Assembly (NCBI GenBank): GCA_005884855.1
Contig: VAZS01000247.1
Coordinates: 1-9,889 of the forward strand
Direction of reading: 5' to 3'
Length of the DNA: 9,889 nt
Source of the DNA: Alphaproteobacteria bacterium
GTDB lineage: Bacteria; Pseudomonadota; Alphaproteobacteria; Rhizobiales; Xanthobacteraceae
Shown: positions 1 through 6,682 of the stretch, in pieces
How the letters are laid out: each line of letters starts with the position of its first letter
Numbering within the stretch: the first letter of the stretch is position 1
Position numbers and translations under genes: made by a program
The notes under the pieces: generated by a model
Told to the model about the DNA's origin: nothing
The model's database searches: none
The model's input: only the letters and a program-made list of their open reading frames with translations

Positions 1-67
1 CTCGAATTACAAGGCTTTGAGCTCGGTTGCGGCGTGCTATGAATGGTTATCGGAGACCTAATGATCG

Positions 68-658
68 ATGCCCGCCGAGTCGTCTCCTAAAATCGTCATC
101 GTCGACGAAAGCCCGGTCCGCGCTGCGATCCTGGAAGCGGGATTGCGAGAGGCCGGTTTTACGGGCGTCTCCCATATCGGCGAAATGCAGAACTTGCTGG
201 CCCGCATTTATGAGCTCGATCCCGACGTCATTCTGATCGATCTGGAAAATCCCAGCCGCGACGTGCTGGAACAGATGTTCCAGGTCAGCCGCGCGGTGCG
301 CCGGCCGATCGCGATGTTCGTTGACCAGAGCGATGCCGCCTCGATTCAGGCCTCGGTCGATGCCGGGGTTTCCGCCTATATCGTCGATGGGCTGAAGAAA
401 GAGCGCATCAAACCAATCCTCGATCTCTGCATATCGCGTTTCAGCGCGTTCTCGAAGCTGCAGGATGAACTCGAGCGCACAAAATCGGCGTTGGAAGACC
501 GCAAGGTGATCGATCGCGCCAAGGGAATCCTGATGAAGCTGAAAGGCCTGACCGAAGACGAGGCCTACGTTTTACTTCGCTCCACGGCGATGCGCGAAAA
601 GAAGAAGATCGCCGAGATTGCACACTCCATCCTGACCGCATCGCAGTTGTTGAAATGA
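68..658 (+). CDS. nasT: NasT-type ANTAR antiterminator, nitrate/nitrite response
   Basis: A 196-residue cytoplasmic regulator of the AmiR/NasT family. Residues 8-125 form a receiver-like domain with D13/E14, D58 (in ILIDLEN) and K110, but the usual Thr/Ser switch position is replaced (FVD, 84-86). Residues about 133-194 form a coiled coil plus ANTAR RNA-binding domain (AKGILMKLKGLTEDEAY, 151-167). Known family role: NasT binds hairpins in leader RNA of nitrate-assimilation operons and prevents termination. NasS holds it inactive until nitrate or nitrite is present, so control does not need phosphorylation. Here nasT overlaps nasS by ATGA and lies upstream of nirA, whose leader is the obvious target (inference). 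The ATG at 68 is chosen because GGAGA lies at 52-56, 11 nt upstream, and the receiver domain begins at once after it. A weak TTTGAG-N16-TATGAA (16-43) could be its promoter. Product identity is firm; the RNA target is not shown. Confidence 0.93.
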   Translation: MPAESSPKIVIVDESPVRAAILEAGLREAGFTGVSHIGEMQNLLARIYELDPDVILIDLENPSRDVLEQMFQVSRAVRRPIAMFVDQSDAASIQASVDAGVSAYIVDGLKKERIKPILDLCISRFSAFSKLQDELERTKSALEDRKVIDRAKGILMKLKGLTEDEAYVLLRSTAMREKKKIAEIAHSILTASQLLK

Positions 659-1821
659 GCACACCGGTTTGCATAGGGTTCATTCCGCTGGTCGACGCCG
701 CAGCTCTGATCCTGGCTGTTGACAAGGGCTTTACCGCGGCCGAGGGGCTGGATGTCACTCTGGTGCGGGAGGTGTCCTGGTCCAACGTCCGCGACAAACT
801 CAACATCGGATTGTTTGACGCCGCGCATTTGTTGGCGCCGGTCGCGATCGCCTCCAGCCTTGGGCTTGGGCACGTTAAGGTGCCGATTGCGGCACCTTTC
901 AACCTGGGCCTCAACGGGAACGCGATCACGGTCTCGCCGGTACTGCATGCCGCCCTGCTGGCGGAGATCGACGGCGATCGCTTTGATCCGATGGCAACGG
1001 CGCTGGCGCTGGCGCGCGTGGTCGCAAAGCGCCGCAAAAGCGGCGCGGAACCGCTGACCTTCGCAATGACGTTTCCGTTCTCGACCCATAACTACCAATT
1101 GCGGTTCTGGATGGCGGCGGGCGGCGTCAACCCCGATGAAGACGTCCGCCTCGTGGTGCTGCCGCCGCCCTACATGGTGGAGAGCCTGGCCAGCGGCCAT
1201 GTCGATGGCTTCTGCGTCGGTGCGCCCTGGAATTCGGTGGCGGTCGATCTCGGTGTCGGCCACATCCTGCATTTCGTCTCGGACATTCTGGTGCGAGCGG
1301 CAGAGAAGGTTCTCGCGGTCAGGCAAAACTGGTCAGAGAAGAATCCGGAAGTTGTTGCAGCCCTGCTTCGGGCCGCATTCCGCGCCGCTGAGTTCATCGA
1401 AGAGCCGCAAAATCGCGCCGAGGCGGCGCACATTCTGGCGCAGCCGGAGCGAATAGGGGTCGGCGCCGATATCATCCAGCGGACGCTCGATGGGCGTCTC
1501 AAGATTTCGCCCGACGGTACCACGCGCGAAAGCAGCCGGTATTTGCTTCTCGGGCGGGAAGGTGCGGCAAGGCCGGACCCGGTGCAGGCCGCATGGCTGT
1601 ATGCGCAGATGATACGTTGGGGACAAACTTCGTGGAGTCCCGTGGCACTCAAGACCGCGATGGCAGTGTTCAGGCCGGACCTGTACGACGCAGCCATTGG
1701 GCGCGACGGGAACGACTCTGGTGTACGCGGCACAATTGGGGCCTTCGCGGGTCCGGCATTCGACAGCAACGACATTGCCGGCCATTTGGCCGCGTTCAAG
1801 ATCGGACGTCATAATCCCTGA
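655..1821 (+). CDS. nasS: NasS, cytoplasmic nitrate/nitrite sensor (NrtA/CmpA-like)
   Basis: A 388-residue protein of the NrtA/CmpA periplasmic-binding fold, but with no signal peptide or lipobox. This marks it as the soluble sensor NasS rather than an ABC transporter binding protein. Visible family motifs are the N-terminal GFIPLVDAAALILA (8-21), the SWSNVRDKLN segment with W42 (41-50), the FSTHNYQLRFWMAAGG ligand-pocket segment (142-157) and GFCVGAPWN (185-193). Known role of the family: without nitrate or nitrite, NasS binds NasT and blocks its antitermination activity; ligand binding frees NasT. Its start codon shares ATGA with the nasT stop (655-658), which fits translational coupling and balanced production of the two partners. 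The next gene, nirA, begins 331 nt downstream under what looks like its own promoter. Confidence 0.92.
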   Translation: MSTPVCIGFIPLVDAAALILAVDKGFTAAEGLDVTLVREVSWSNVRDKLNIGLFDAAHLLAPVAIASSLGLGHVKVPIAAPFNLGLNGNAITVSPVLHAALLAEIDGDRFDPMATALALARVVAKRRKSGAEPLTFAMTFPFSTHNYQLRFWMAAGGVNPDEDVRLVVLPPPYMVESLASGHVDGFCVGAPWNSVAVDLGVGHILHFVSDILVRAAEKVLAVRQNWSEKNPEVVAALLRAAFRAAEFIEEPQNRAEAAHILAQPERIGVGADIIQRTLDGRLKISPDGTTRESSRYLLLGREGAARPDPVQAAWLYAQMIRWGQTSWSPVALKTAMAVFRPDLYDAAIGRDGNDSGVRGTIGAFAGPAFDSNDIAGHLAAFKIGRHNP

Positions 1822-1866
1822 ACCGCTCAATGCAGCAATGTTGGGCAGTTGTGTTGGAGGCTAATT

Positions 1867-1885
1867 TTTAGGCTGGCTGCCTAAA
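1867..1885. repeat. Perfect 7-5-7 inverted repeat upstream of the nirA promoter
   Basis: The arms TTTAGGC and GCCTAAA are perfectly complementary around TGGCT. No T-run follows on either strand, so it is not a normal intrinsic terminator for nasS. It is centred about 117 nt upstream of the predicted nirA transcription start, a typical place for an enhancer-binding protein site. The geometry (two half sites, 5-nt centre) resembles an NtrC site, but the bases do not match the TGCACC half site I know. Its function is therefore open. Confidence 0.55.
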
Positions 1886-1918
1886 TTGGACCGCTGGGCA
1901 AAGCGCTTTGGTTCCAAA
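1886..1918. repeat. Cluster of overlapping palindromes upstream of nirA
   Basis: Three overlapping dyads lie here. One is a perfect 12-bp palindrome, CAAAGCGCTTTG (1899-1910). The second is TTTGG-TT-CCAAA (1907-1918). The third is an outer pairing of TTGGA (1886-1890) with TCCAA (1913-1917). A CGCT/AGCG stem with a GGGCAA six-base loop can also form (1892-1905). The cluster starts directly after the 1867-1885 inverted repeat and ends about 75 nt before the predicted nirA start site. It could be a protein-binding site or an RNA structure at the 3' end of the nasTS transcript; the sequence does not decide between these. Confidence 0.45.
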
Positions 1919-1966
1919 TCTCGTCGTAAGTAACGGGACAGGCAAGAGAATTTAGCGCCGCCGAGA

Positions 1967-1981
1967 TGGCACGCAATTTGA
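1967..1981 (+). promoter_or_regulatory. Sigma-54-type (-24/-12) promoter for nirA
   Basis: TGGCAC (1967-1972), five bases, then TTGA (1978-1981). The sigma-54 consensus is TGGCAC-N5-TTGC, so the -24 box and the spacing are exact and only the last base of the -12 box differs (GA for GC). Transcription would start near 1993 and leave a leader of about 160 nt before nirA. Sigma-54 with NtrC control is well known for nitrogen-assimilation genes in rhizobia, so the context fits. The imperfect -12 doublet, which is usually highly conserved, is the main weakness. Confidence 0.55.
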
Positions 1982-1992
1982 ATATTAGAGGG

Positions 1993-2152
1993 GCGGATCG
2001 GCCGTCGCAGATGACCGTCCGAGATGGATTTCCGCAGCAACGAGGCTGGTCGGGCCGCTCTCTTAGGAATTGACCGGCGCTTGTTCGCCGAGCCGATTTC
2101 CGGGCGGCCAGTTCCACTAGCGCAGATAGCCGCAGGAGCTTCGTCGCAGAGC
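1993..2152 (+). promoter_or_regulatory. Predicted nirA leader RNA, candidate NasT target
   Basis: This is the transcript segment between the predicted sigma-54 start and the nirA ATG. Two hairpins with six-base loops are visible. The first is at 1994-2021 (CGGA/TCCG outer stem, GTC/GAC around loop GCAGAT). The second is at 2075-2090 (CGGCG/CGCCG around loop CTTGTT). A competing pairing, CTGGTC (2046-2051) with GACCGG (2072-2077), would exclude the second hairpin, and GCGGC (2114-2118) can pair with GCCGC (2129-2133) close to the ribosome-binding site. ANTAR proteins recognise paired hexaloop hairpins; as I recall, A1 and G4 of the loops are conserved. Here both loops have G at position 4 but not A at position 1. 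No clear U-run marks a terminator. A NasT-responsive leader is therefore plausible but unproven. Confidence 0.4.
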
Positions 2153-3940
2153 ATGAATATCGAAACCCCACCAGCCGACTTTACTGACGAGCAGAAGCGA
2201 TATCTCGAGGGATTTGCGACCGGCCTGCAAATCAGCAAGGCGGGGCGCGGGTTTGGCGGGACTACCGCTGGCAAACCGAACCATGAACTTAGTGGACCGG
2301 ATGCGGCGCATATCAAGGCGCAGGACAGTGTCATAGCGTCCGGCAAGAAACTTGCCGACCAGGAAAAATTTAAACGCGAACAACACCCGTTCGACGCTTA
2401 TCCGCGGCTCAAGCAACAGGCGCTGGATAATACGCCGCCTTCACCGGCGGATAATTTCCGATGGCGCTATTACGGCCTGTTCTATGTCGCGCCGGCACAG
2501 GATTCCTACATGTGCCGCTTGAGGATTCCGAACGGGATCCTGAAGCACTGGCAACTTTCGGGCGTAGCCGATCTCGCTGAACGACTCTGTGGGCCGTATT
2601 CCCATGTCACCACCCGCGCCAATCTGCAGCTTCGCGAAGTTCCACCCAAGCACGCGGTTACTTTGATCGAGGGCATTCAGGACCTAGGCCTTTGCTCCCG
2701 CGGGTCCGGCGCCGATAACATTCGCAATGTCACGGGTACGCCGACCGCCGGCATCGATCCGCAAGAACTGCTCGACACCCGCGAATACGCGCGCGAGTGG
2801 CATTACCACATTCTCAATGATCGCTCGCTGACGGGACTGCCACGCAAGTTCAATGTCGCATTCGATGGCGCGGGAAAAATTGCGGTCCTCGAAGACACCA
2901 ACGACATCGCTTTCGCGGCCACCGATGTGAAAGACGGCTTCGGGGTTGAACCCGGCGTTTGGTTTCGCTTAGGCATTGGCGGCATCACCGGGCACAGGGA
3001 TTTTGCCAGCGAAACCGGCGTCATCGTCAGGCCTGCGGACGCCACCAAAGTCGCCGACGCCATCGTGAGGGTCTTCACCGATCTCGGCGACCGCACCAAC
3101 CGGCTCAAGGCAAGATTGAAATACGTCATCGACCGCATAGGGATGCAAACATTCCTTGCCAAGGTCGAAGAAAAAATCGGCCACACGTTAACCCGCGTCG
3201 CGCCGGAAGCCTTTGCCGCCCGCCCCGCTTTCGACCGCACGGCGCATATCGGCGTTCACCAGCAAAAGCAGCCTGGTTTGAATTGGATCGGGGTGGCGCT
3301 GCCGCTCGGCAAAATGAGCTGTGACCAGATGCGCGGGCTGGCGAAGATCGCAAACGATCTTGGCGAGGGGGACATCCGGCTGACGGTCTGGCAGAACCTG
3401 CTGATATCTGGCGTGCGCGACGAAGACGTTGGAGTAGCCACCGCCGCCGTTGAAGCGATCGGCCTTTCGATCAAGGCCTCGCAAATCCGCGCCGGGCTGG
3501 TCGCATGCACCGGGAACGCCGGCTGCAAATTTGCATCCTCAGACACCAAGCGCCACGCCGGGGAGATCGCGGACTGGTGCGAGTCGAGGGTGCCGATCGA
3601 CACGCCCCTCAACATCCATCTCACCGGATGCCATCATTCCTGCGCTCAGCATTACATCAGCGATATCGGGTTGATCGCGGCGAAAGTCGCTGTTGGTGAG
3701 CAGGACGAGGCCGTCGAAGGCTATCACTTGTTCGCTGGTGGCGGGTTCGGGCCAAATGCCGATCTGGGCAAGGAAGTTTATCATGACATCAAGGCCGAGG
3801 AGACGCCGAAGACAGTAGAGAAGCTGTTGAAAGCTTATCTGGCGCATCGCGCTTCGCCCGACGAAGCGTTCCTCAGCTTTGCCCGCCGCCACGATGGAGA
3901 AACGCTGCGCAAGCTCGCCGATGCGGAGGCTTCCCCATGA
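2153..3940 (+). CDS. nirA: Assimilatory nitrite reductase, siroheme/[4Fe-4S]
   Basis: A 595-residue cytoplasmic enzyme that reduces nitrite to ammonium with six electrons. It has the NiR/SiR two-repeat fold: a ferredoxin-like half-domain, a siroheme domain with TTRANLQLR (153-161) and NIRNVTGTP (189-197), then a second repeat. The four cluster and siroheme cysteines are C452 and C458 (CTGNAGC) and C493 and C497 (GCHHSC). LPRKFNVAF (229-237) has Asn at 234, as in plant-type nitrite reductases, where sulfite reductases have Lys (LPRKFK). This favours nitrite over sulfite. The frame stays open upstream to an ATG at 2024, but that start would lie inside the predicted leader and adds 43 unusual residues. 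The ATG at 2153 gives the family-like MNIETPPADFT start, with AGGAG at 2134-2138 (rather far, 14 nt). The stop overlaps the next start (ATGA), implying a dedicated reductase partner. Confidence 0.9.
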   Translation: MNIETPPADFTDEQKRYLEGFATGLQISKAGRGFGGTTAGKPNHELSGPDAAHIKAQDSVIASGKKLADQEKFKREQHPFDAYPRLKQQALDNTPPSPADNFRWRYYGLFYVAPAQDSYMCRLRIPNGILKHWQLSGVADLAERLCGPYSHVTTRANLQLREVPPKHAVTLIEGIQDLGLCSRGSGADNIRNVTGTPTAGIDPQELLDTREYAREWHYHILNDRSLTGLPRKFNVAFDGAGKIAVLEDTNDIAFAATDVKDGFGVEPGVWFRLGIGGITGHRDFASETGVIVRPADATKVADAIVRVFTDLGDRTNRLKARLKYVIDRIGMQTFLAKVEEKIGHTLTRVAPEAFAARPAFDRTAHIGVHQQKQPGLNWIGVALPLGKMSCDQMRGLAKIANDLGEGDIRLTVWQNLLISGVRDEDVGVATAAVEAIGLSIKASQIRAGLVACTGNAGCKFASSDTKRHAGEIADWCESRVPIDTPLNIHLTGCHHSCAQHYISDIGLIAAKVAVGEQDEAVEGYHLFAGGGFGPNADLGKEVYHDIKAEETPKTVEKLLKAYLAHRASPDEAFLSFARRHDGETLRKLADAEASP

Positions 3941-5547
3941 ATCAAATGCTGGCTCCGCCCAAAATCGAAATCATTCCCCAAAGCGCTCCGTTCTCCGAAG
4001 CACAGCGTTCATGGCTTAACGGCTTCTTTGCCGGTTTGCTGTCAACCGATGGTACGAAGCCGCTCTCGGCAGAGCAGGGCGCTGCTGTGTTGCAGGGCCC
4101 GCCAGTCGCGGGCGATGATGGTGAAGCGCCCTGGCACGACCAGACCATGCCGATTGGCGATCGCATGAAGCTCGCTGAAGGCCGGCCATTGCGCAGACGG
4201 ATGATGGCGGCCATGGCCCAGCAGGACTGCGGCCAGTGCGGCTACAATTGCAACGACTACTCGGAGGCGATCGCCGACAAGGCGGAAGCGCGTCTCAACC
4301 TTTGCGTTCCCGGAGGCAAGGAAACGGCGCGGATGCTGAAGGCGCTGCATGAGGAGCTGCAGAAGGAGCCGGCCTCCCGAGGCGCGGGCGCGGCGCTGTC
4401 GCCCGCGACAGGGGATCCTGCTGTAGGCGCCGAGCCGGGGCGTTCGCGCGATCATCCGATCTCAGCGACTTTCATCTCGCGGCGCTTGCTCAACAAGGCG
4501 GGATCGCAAAAAGAAACCTGGCATATCGATTTCGATCTGAGCGGTTGCGGGCTTGATTATGTGGTCGGCGACTCCTTCGGTGTTTTTGCCCGAAACGAAC
4601 TCGGTTTGGTCGATCAAATCATCGCTCTACTTGGGGCGTCACATACGGCCGAAGTAAAGGGCAAGACGCTGCGCGAGGTTTTGACCGAAGACGTATCGCT
4701 ATCACCCGCGCCGGATACACTGTTTGAGCTGCTTTCGTTCATCACGGGCGGAGCGCAGCGCGAAAAGGCACGCGCGCTGGCGCAAGGCGAGGATCCCGAC
4801 GGCGATGCCGCGAGGCTGGACGTGATGGCCGCGCTGCAAAAATTTTCTGGTGTCCGACCGCATCCCGAAGCTTTCGTCGAAACGTTGGAGCCGCTGCAGC
4901 CCCGGCTGTACTCGATCTCATCCTCGCACAATGCGACGCCCGGCAAGCTGTCGCTGACCGTGGACTGCGTGCGCTACCTGGTCGGCAAGCGCAAGCGCCT
5001 GGGAGTGGCTTCGACATTCCTGGCCGAGCGCATCACCCCCGGCGAACAGGTCAAGGTCTACGTGCAGAAGGCGCACGGTTTCGCGCTCCCGCAAGATCCA
5101 AAAACGCCGATCATCATGATCGGACCAGGCACCGGCGTGGCGCCGTTCCGCGCGTTCCTGCTTGACCGCAATGCGACCGGTGCGCCCGGCAAGAACTGGC
5201 TGTTCTTCGGCCATCAGCGCAGTGACTGCGATTTCTTCTATTCGGATGAATTGAATGCGATGAAGTGGACGGGTCTGCTAGCGCGGCTGTCGCTGGCGTG
5301 GTCGCGCGATGGCGATAAGAAATTCTATGTGCAGGACCGCATGCGCGAGGTCGGCCGCGACTTGTGGAACTGGGTGGCCGAAGGCGCGCACGTGTATATC
5401 TGCGGCGACGCCAAGCGGATGGCGAAAGATGTCGAACGGGCGCTGGTCGACATCGTTGCGCAGTTCGGCGCACGCAGCACCGACGAGGCGGTTCTCTTTG
5501 TTGGGGAACTCAAAAAAAAGGGCCGATTCCAGCAGGACGTCTACTGA
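3937..5547 (+). CDS. NADPH-FAD flavoprotein with RnfB-like Fe-S motif, probable NirA electron donor
   Basis: 536 residues. The C-terminal part (about 173-536) is a CysJ/cytochrome P450 reductase-type FAD and NADPH module. It has RLYS (323-326) and GVASTFL (356-362) for FAD, GPGTGVAPFRAFL (397-409) and YICGDAKRMAKDV (487-499) for NADPH, and the CysJ-like C-terminal FQQDVY. The flavodoxin (FMN) domain of CysJ is absent. Instead residues 98-123 carry C-x2-C-x3-C-x17-C (C98, C101, C105, C123), ending in CVPGG. This resembles the [4Fe-4S] motif of RnfB and related proteins. A Gly/Ala/Pro-rich linker (about 145-172) joins the halves. Automatic pipelines would likely name it sulfite reductase subunit alpha. 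Because it overlaps nirA by ATGA and no cysI is nearby, I infer that it passes NADPH electrons via FAD and the cluster to NirA. Domain calls are firm; the partner is inference. Confidence 0.85.
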   Translation: MNQMLAPPKIEIIPQSAPFSEAQRSWLNGFFAGLLSTDGTKPLSAEQGAAVLQGPPVAGDDGEAPWHDQTMPIGDRMKLAEGRPLRRRMMAAMAQQDCGQCGYNCNDYSEAIADKAEARLNLCVPGGKETARMLKALHEELQKEPASRGAGAALSPATGDPAVGAEPGRSRDHPISATFISRRLLNKAGSQKETWHIDFDLSGCGLDYVVGDSFGVFARNELGLVDQIIALLGASHTAEVKGKTLREVLTEDVSLSPAPDTLFELLSFITGGAQREKARALAQGEDPDGDAARLDVMAALQKFSGVRPHPEAFVETLEPLQPRLYSISSSHNATPGKLSLTVDCVRYLVGKRKRLGVASTFLAERITPGEQVKVYVQKAHGFALPQDPKTPIIMIGPGTGVAPFRAFLLDRNATGAPGKNWLFFGHQRSDCDFFYSDELNAMKWTGLLARLSLAWSRDGDKKFYVQDRMREVGRDLWNWVAEGAHVYICGDAKRMAKDVERALVDIVAQFGARSTDEAVLFVGELKKKGRFQQDVY

Positions 5548-5655
5548 TCAGGTTCCAATTGCTTCAACTCTGAACGAATGTAATTCCCTTGCGAGTAGGC
5601 CTCGGAAGAATTTCCTGCTGAGATGAAGGTCGGGCGCAGCTTGGTATGGCTATTT

Positions 5656-5677
5656 GCCGGATCACCTTGCATCCGGC
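5656..5677. repeat. Perfect 7-8-7 inverted repeat in the nirA-operon 3' gap
   Basis: GCCGGAT and ATCCGGC flank an 8-base loop (CACCTTGC). No T-run follows on either strand, so it is a poor intrinsic terminator. It lies 46 nt upstream of the small membrane-protein gene at 5724, just ahead of a TATAGT-like sequence (5695-5700), so it could be an operator for that gene or a processing hairpin for the nirA message. The rest of 5548-5723 shows no gene I can support. Confidence 0.45.
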
Positions 5678-5723
5678 GGCTCGCCGTATTCAACTATAGT
5701 CGATGCTGCGTTGGAGATTGGCC

Positions 5724-5876
5724 ATGCGCGAGTTATCGGCGGAGGCCCGCCTGCACCTTTACGCGCGTTCCGTCTCGCGACGGACCGGAAGCGGATTGCA
5801 TGCGGCCGCGCTTTATGGAGCATTCGCGATCATCGCGGCCGTTCTGTTCGGCACGCTTTCGGTTCACCCGTTTTAG
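5724..5876 (+). CDS. Small single-helix membrane protein, unknown function
   Basis: A 50-residue open frame with a good ribosome-binding site, GGAG at 5713-5716, seven bases before the ATG. The N-terminal half (MRELSAEARLHLYARSVSRR) is basic and probably helical. Residues about 26-46 (HAAALYGAFAIIAAVLFG and onward) form one hydrophobic segment, and the protein ends SVHPF. By the positive-inside rule, the N-terminus should be in the cytoplasm with only a few residues outside. I do not recognise a named family, though this kind of short hypothetical protein is common in Bradyrhizobium. It ends 7 bp before the convergent pxpA stop, so the two transcripts must overlap. Two longer frames overlap it (5623-5886 and 5654-5899), but they are Arg/Cys/Pro-rich without domain character and lack its ribosome-binding site. 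Reality as a gene is likely; function is unknown. Confidence 0.65.
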   Translation: MRELSAEARLHLYARSVSRRTGSGLHAAALYGAFAIIAAVLFGTLSVHPF

Positions 5877-5882
5877 CGAACC

Positions 5883-6653
5883 CTAATTTGCCTTCTTGAA
5901 CGGCGCCACCGCGATGCCGCCGTCCTTCAGCGCCTGCCGGACGCCGCGGGCGATATCAACCGCGCCGGGTGTATCGCCGTGGATGCAAACGGTATCGGTG
6001 CGCATTTTTATGGCTTTGCCGGTGACGGAGATCACCGCCCCATCCTGCACCATCCGCACCACGCGCTCGGCGATCGCCTTCGGCTCGTGCAGCACGGCGC
6101 CCGGCTTGCGGCGCGAGACCAGGGACCCGTCGTCCTCATAAGCGCGGTCGGCAAACACCTCATGCACCATCGGCAGATTGGCGGCTTCCCCGGCCTGCAC
6201 CAGCCGTGAGTTGGCGAGTACCACAAAAATCAGATCGGGGTCGACCGCCTTTATGGCGGAGGCAATTGCTTTTGCGGTCATGTCATCCTCGCAGGCGACG
6301 TTCGATAATGCGCCATGAGCTTTGACGTGAGTCACTTTGTGACCGGCCGCGGTTGCGATCGCCTGCAACGCCCCAATTTGGTAGGCGACCAGGTTCTCGA
6401 TCTCCGATGCTTTGAGGCCGGGAATTGGACGGCGGCCAAAGCCATGCAGGTCGCGGTAGCCCGGATGAGCGCCGACGCTGACCCCACGGGCTTTCGCAAG
6501 CTCGACGGTCTTGCGCATGATGTCCGCGTCGCCGGCATGGAAGCCGCAGGCGATATTCACGGATGTGGCAAGCTCGATCATGGCGGCGTCATTGCCCATC
6601 TCCCAAGCGCCGAATCCTTCACCGAGATCGCAATTGAGATCGATGGTGGTCAT
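5883..6653 (-). CDS. pxpA: 5-oxoprolinase subunit PxpA (LamB/YcsF family)
   Basis: 256 residues, normal length for the family. With PxpB and PxpC it forms the ATP-dependent prokaryotic 5-oxoprolinase, which opens 5-oxoproline (pyroglutamate) to glutamate in the cytoplasm. Signature motifs are [12 protein letters not shown] (4-15), [11 protein letters not shown] (32-42), GAHPGYRD (61-68), GFGRRP (71-76), the KxHGALxN segment (111-119), [17 protein letters not shown] (165-181) and [10 protein letters not shown] (222-231). It is intact. A Shine-Dalgarno-like AAGGGGA lies just before the ATG. It is the last gene of the pxpB-pxpC-pxpA order. In the ancestral frame pxpC would have stopped at 6683, leaving 29 nt before pxpA. 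In the present broken frame, translation runs on to 6619 and overlaps the pxpA start. Confidence 0.92.
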   Translation of the reverse strand: MTTIDLNCDLGEGFGAWEMGNDAAMIELATSVNIACGFHAGDADIMRKTVELAKARGVSVGAHPGYRDLHGFGRRPIPGLKASEIENLVAYQIGALQAIATAAGHKVTHVKAHGALSNVACEDDMTAKAIASAIKAVDPDLIFVVLANSRLVQAGEAANLPMVHEVFADRAYEDDGSLVSRRKPGAVLHEPKAIAERVVRMVQDGAVISVTGKAIKMRTDTVCIHGDTPGAVDIARGVRQALKDGGIAVAPFKKAN

Positions 6654-6682
6654 CTTGTATCCCCTTGCGCGAGCGGATCGTT

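Noticed and set aside
61..90. A 9-codon frame (ATG at 61, TAA at 88) overlapping the nasT start as a regulatory leader peptide.
   Set aside because: It shares the only ribosome-binding site, has no notable residues, and such short overlaps arise easily by chance.
441..1326. Long minus-strand open frames opposite nasT and nasS (198 and 253 codons).
   Set aside because: Arg/Ser/His-rich shadow translations of strongly supported plus-strand genes, with no family motifs.
1170..1830. Minus-strand frames opposite the 3' part of nasS.
   Set aside because: Shadow frames over NasS codons; composition is biased and no domain is visible.
1867..1890. Intrinsic terminator of the nasTS transcript at the 7-bp stem.
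   Set aside because: No U-run follows the stem on the plus strand (ATTGGACC follows), so it is reported only as an inverted repeat.
1861..2346. 161-codon minus-strand frame across the nasS-nirA gap.
   Set aside because: It overlaps the promoter-like element and the NirA N-terminus, has no recognisable motif, and lacks a ribosome-binding site.
2153..3940. Assignment of nirA as a sulfite reductase (CysI).
   Set aside because: Asn234 stands where sulfite reductases have Lys, and the gene sits with nasT and nasS rather than with sulfur genes.
5623..5899. 87- and 81-codon plus-strand frames covering 5623-5899.
   Set aside because: They overlap the better-supported 50-codon gene in other frames and lack membrane or domain character and good ribosome-binding sites.
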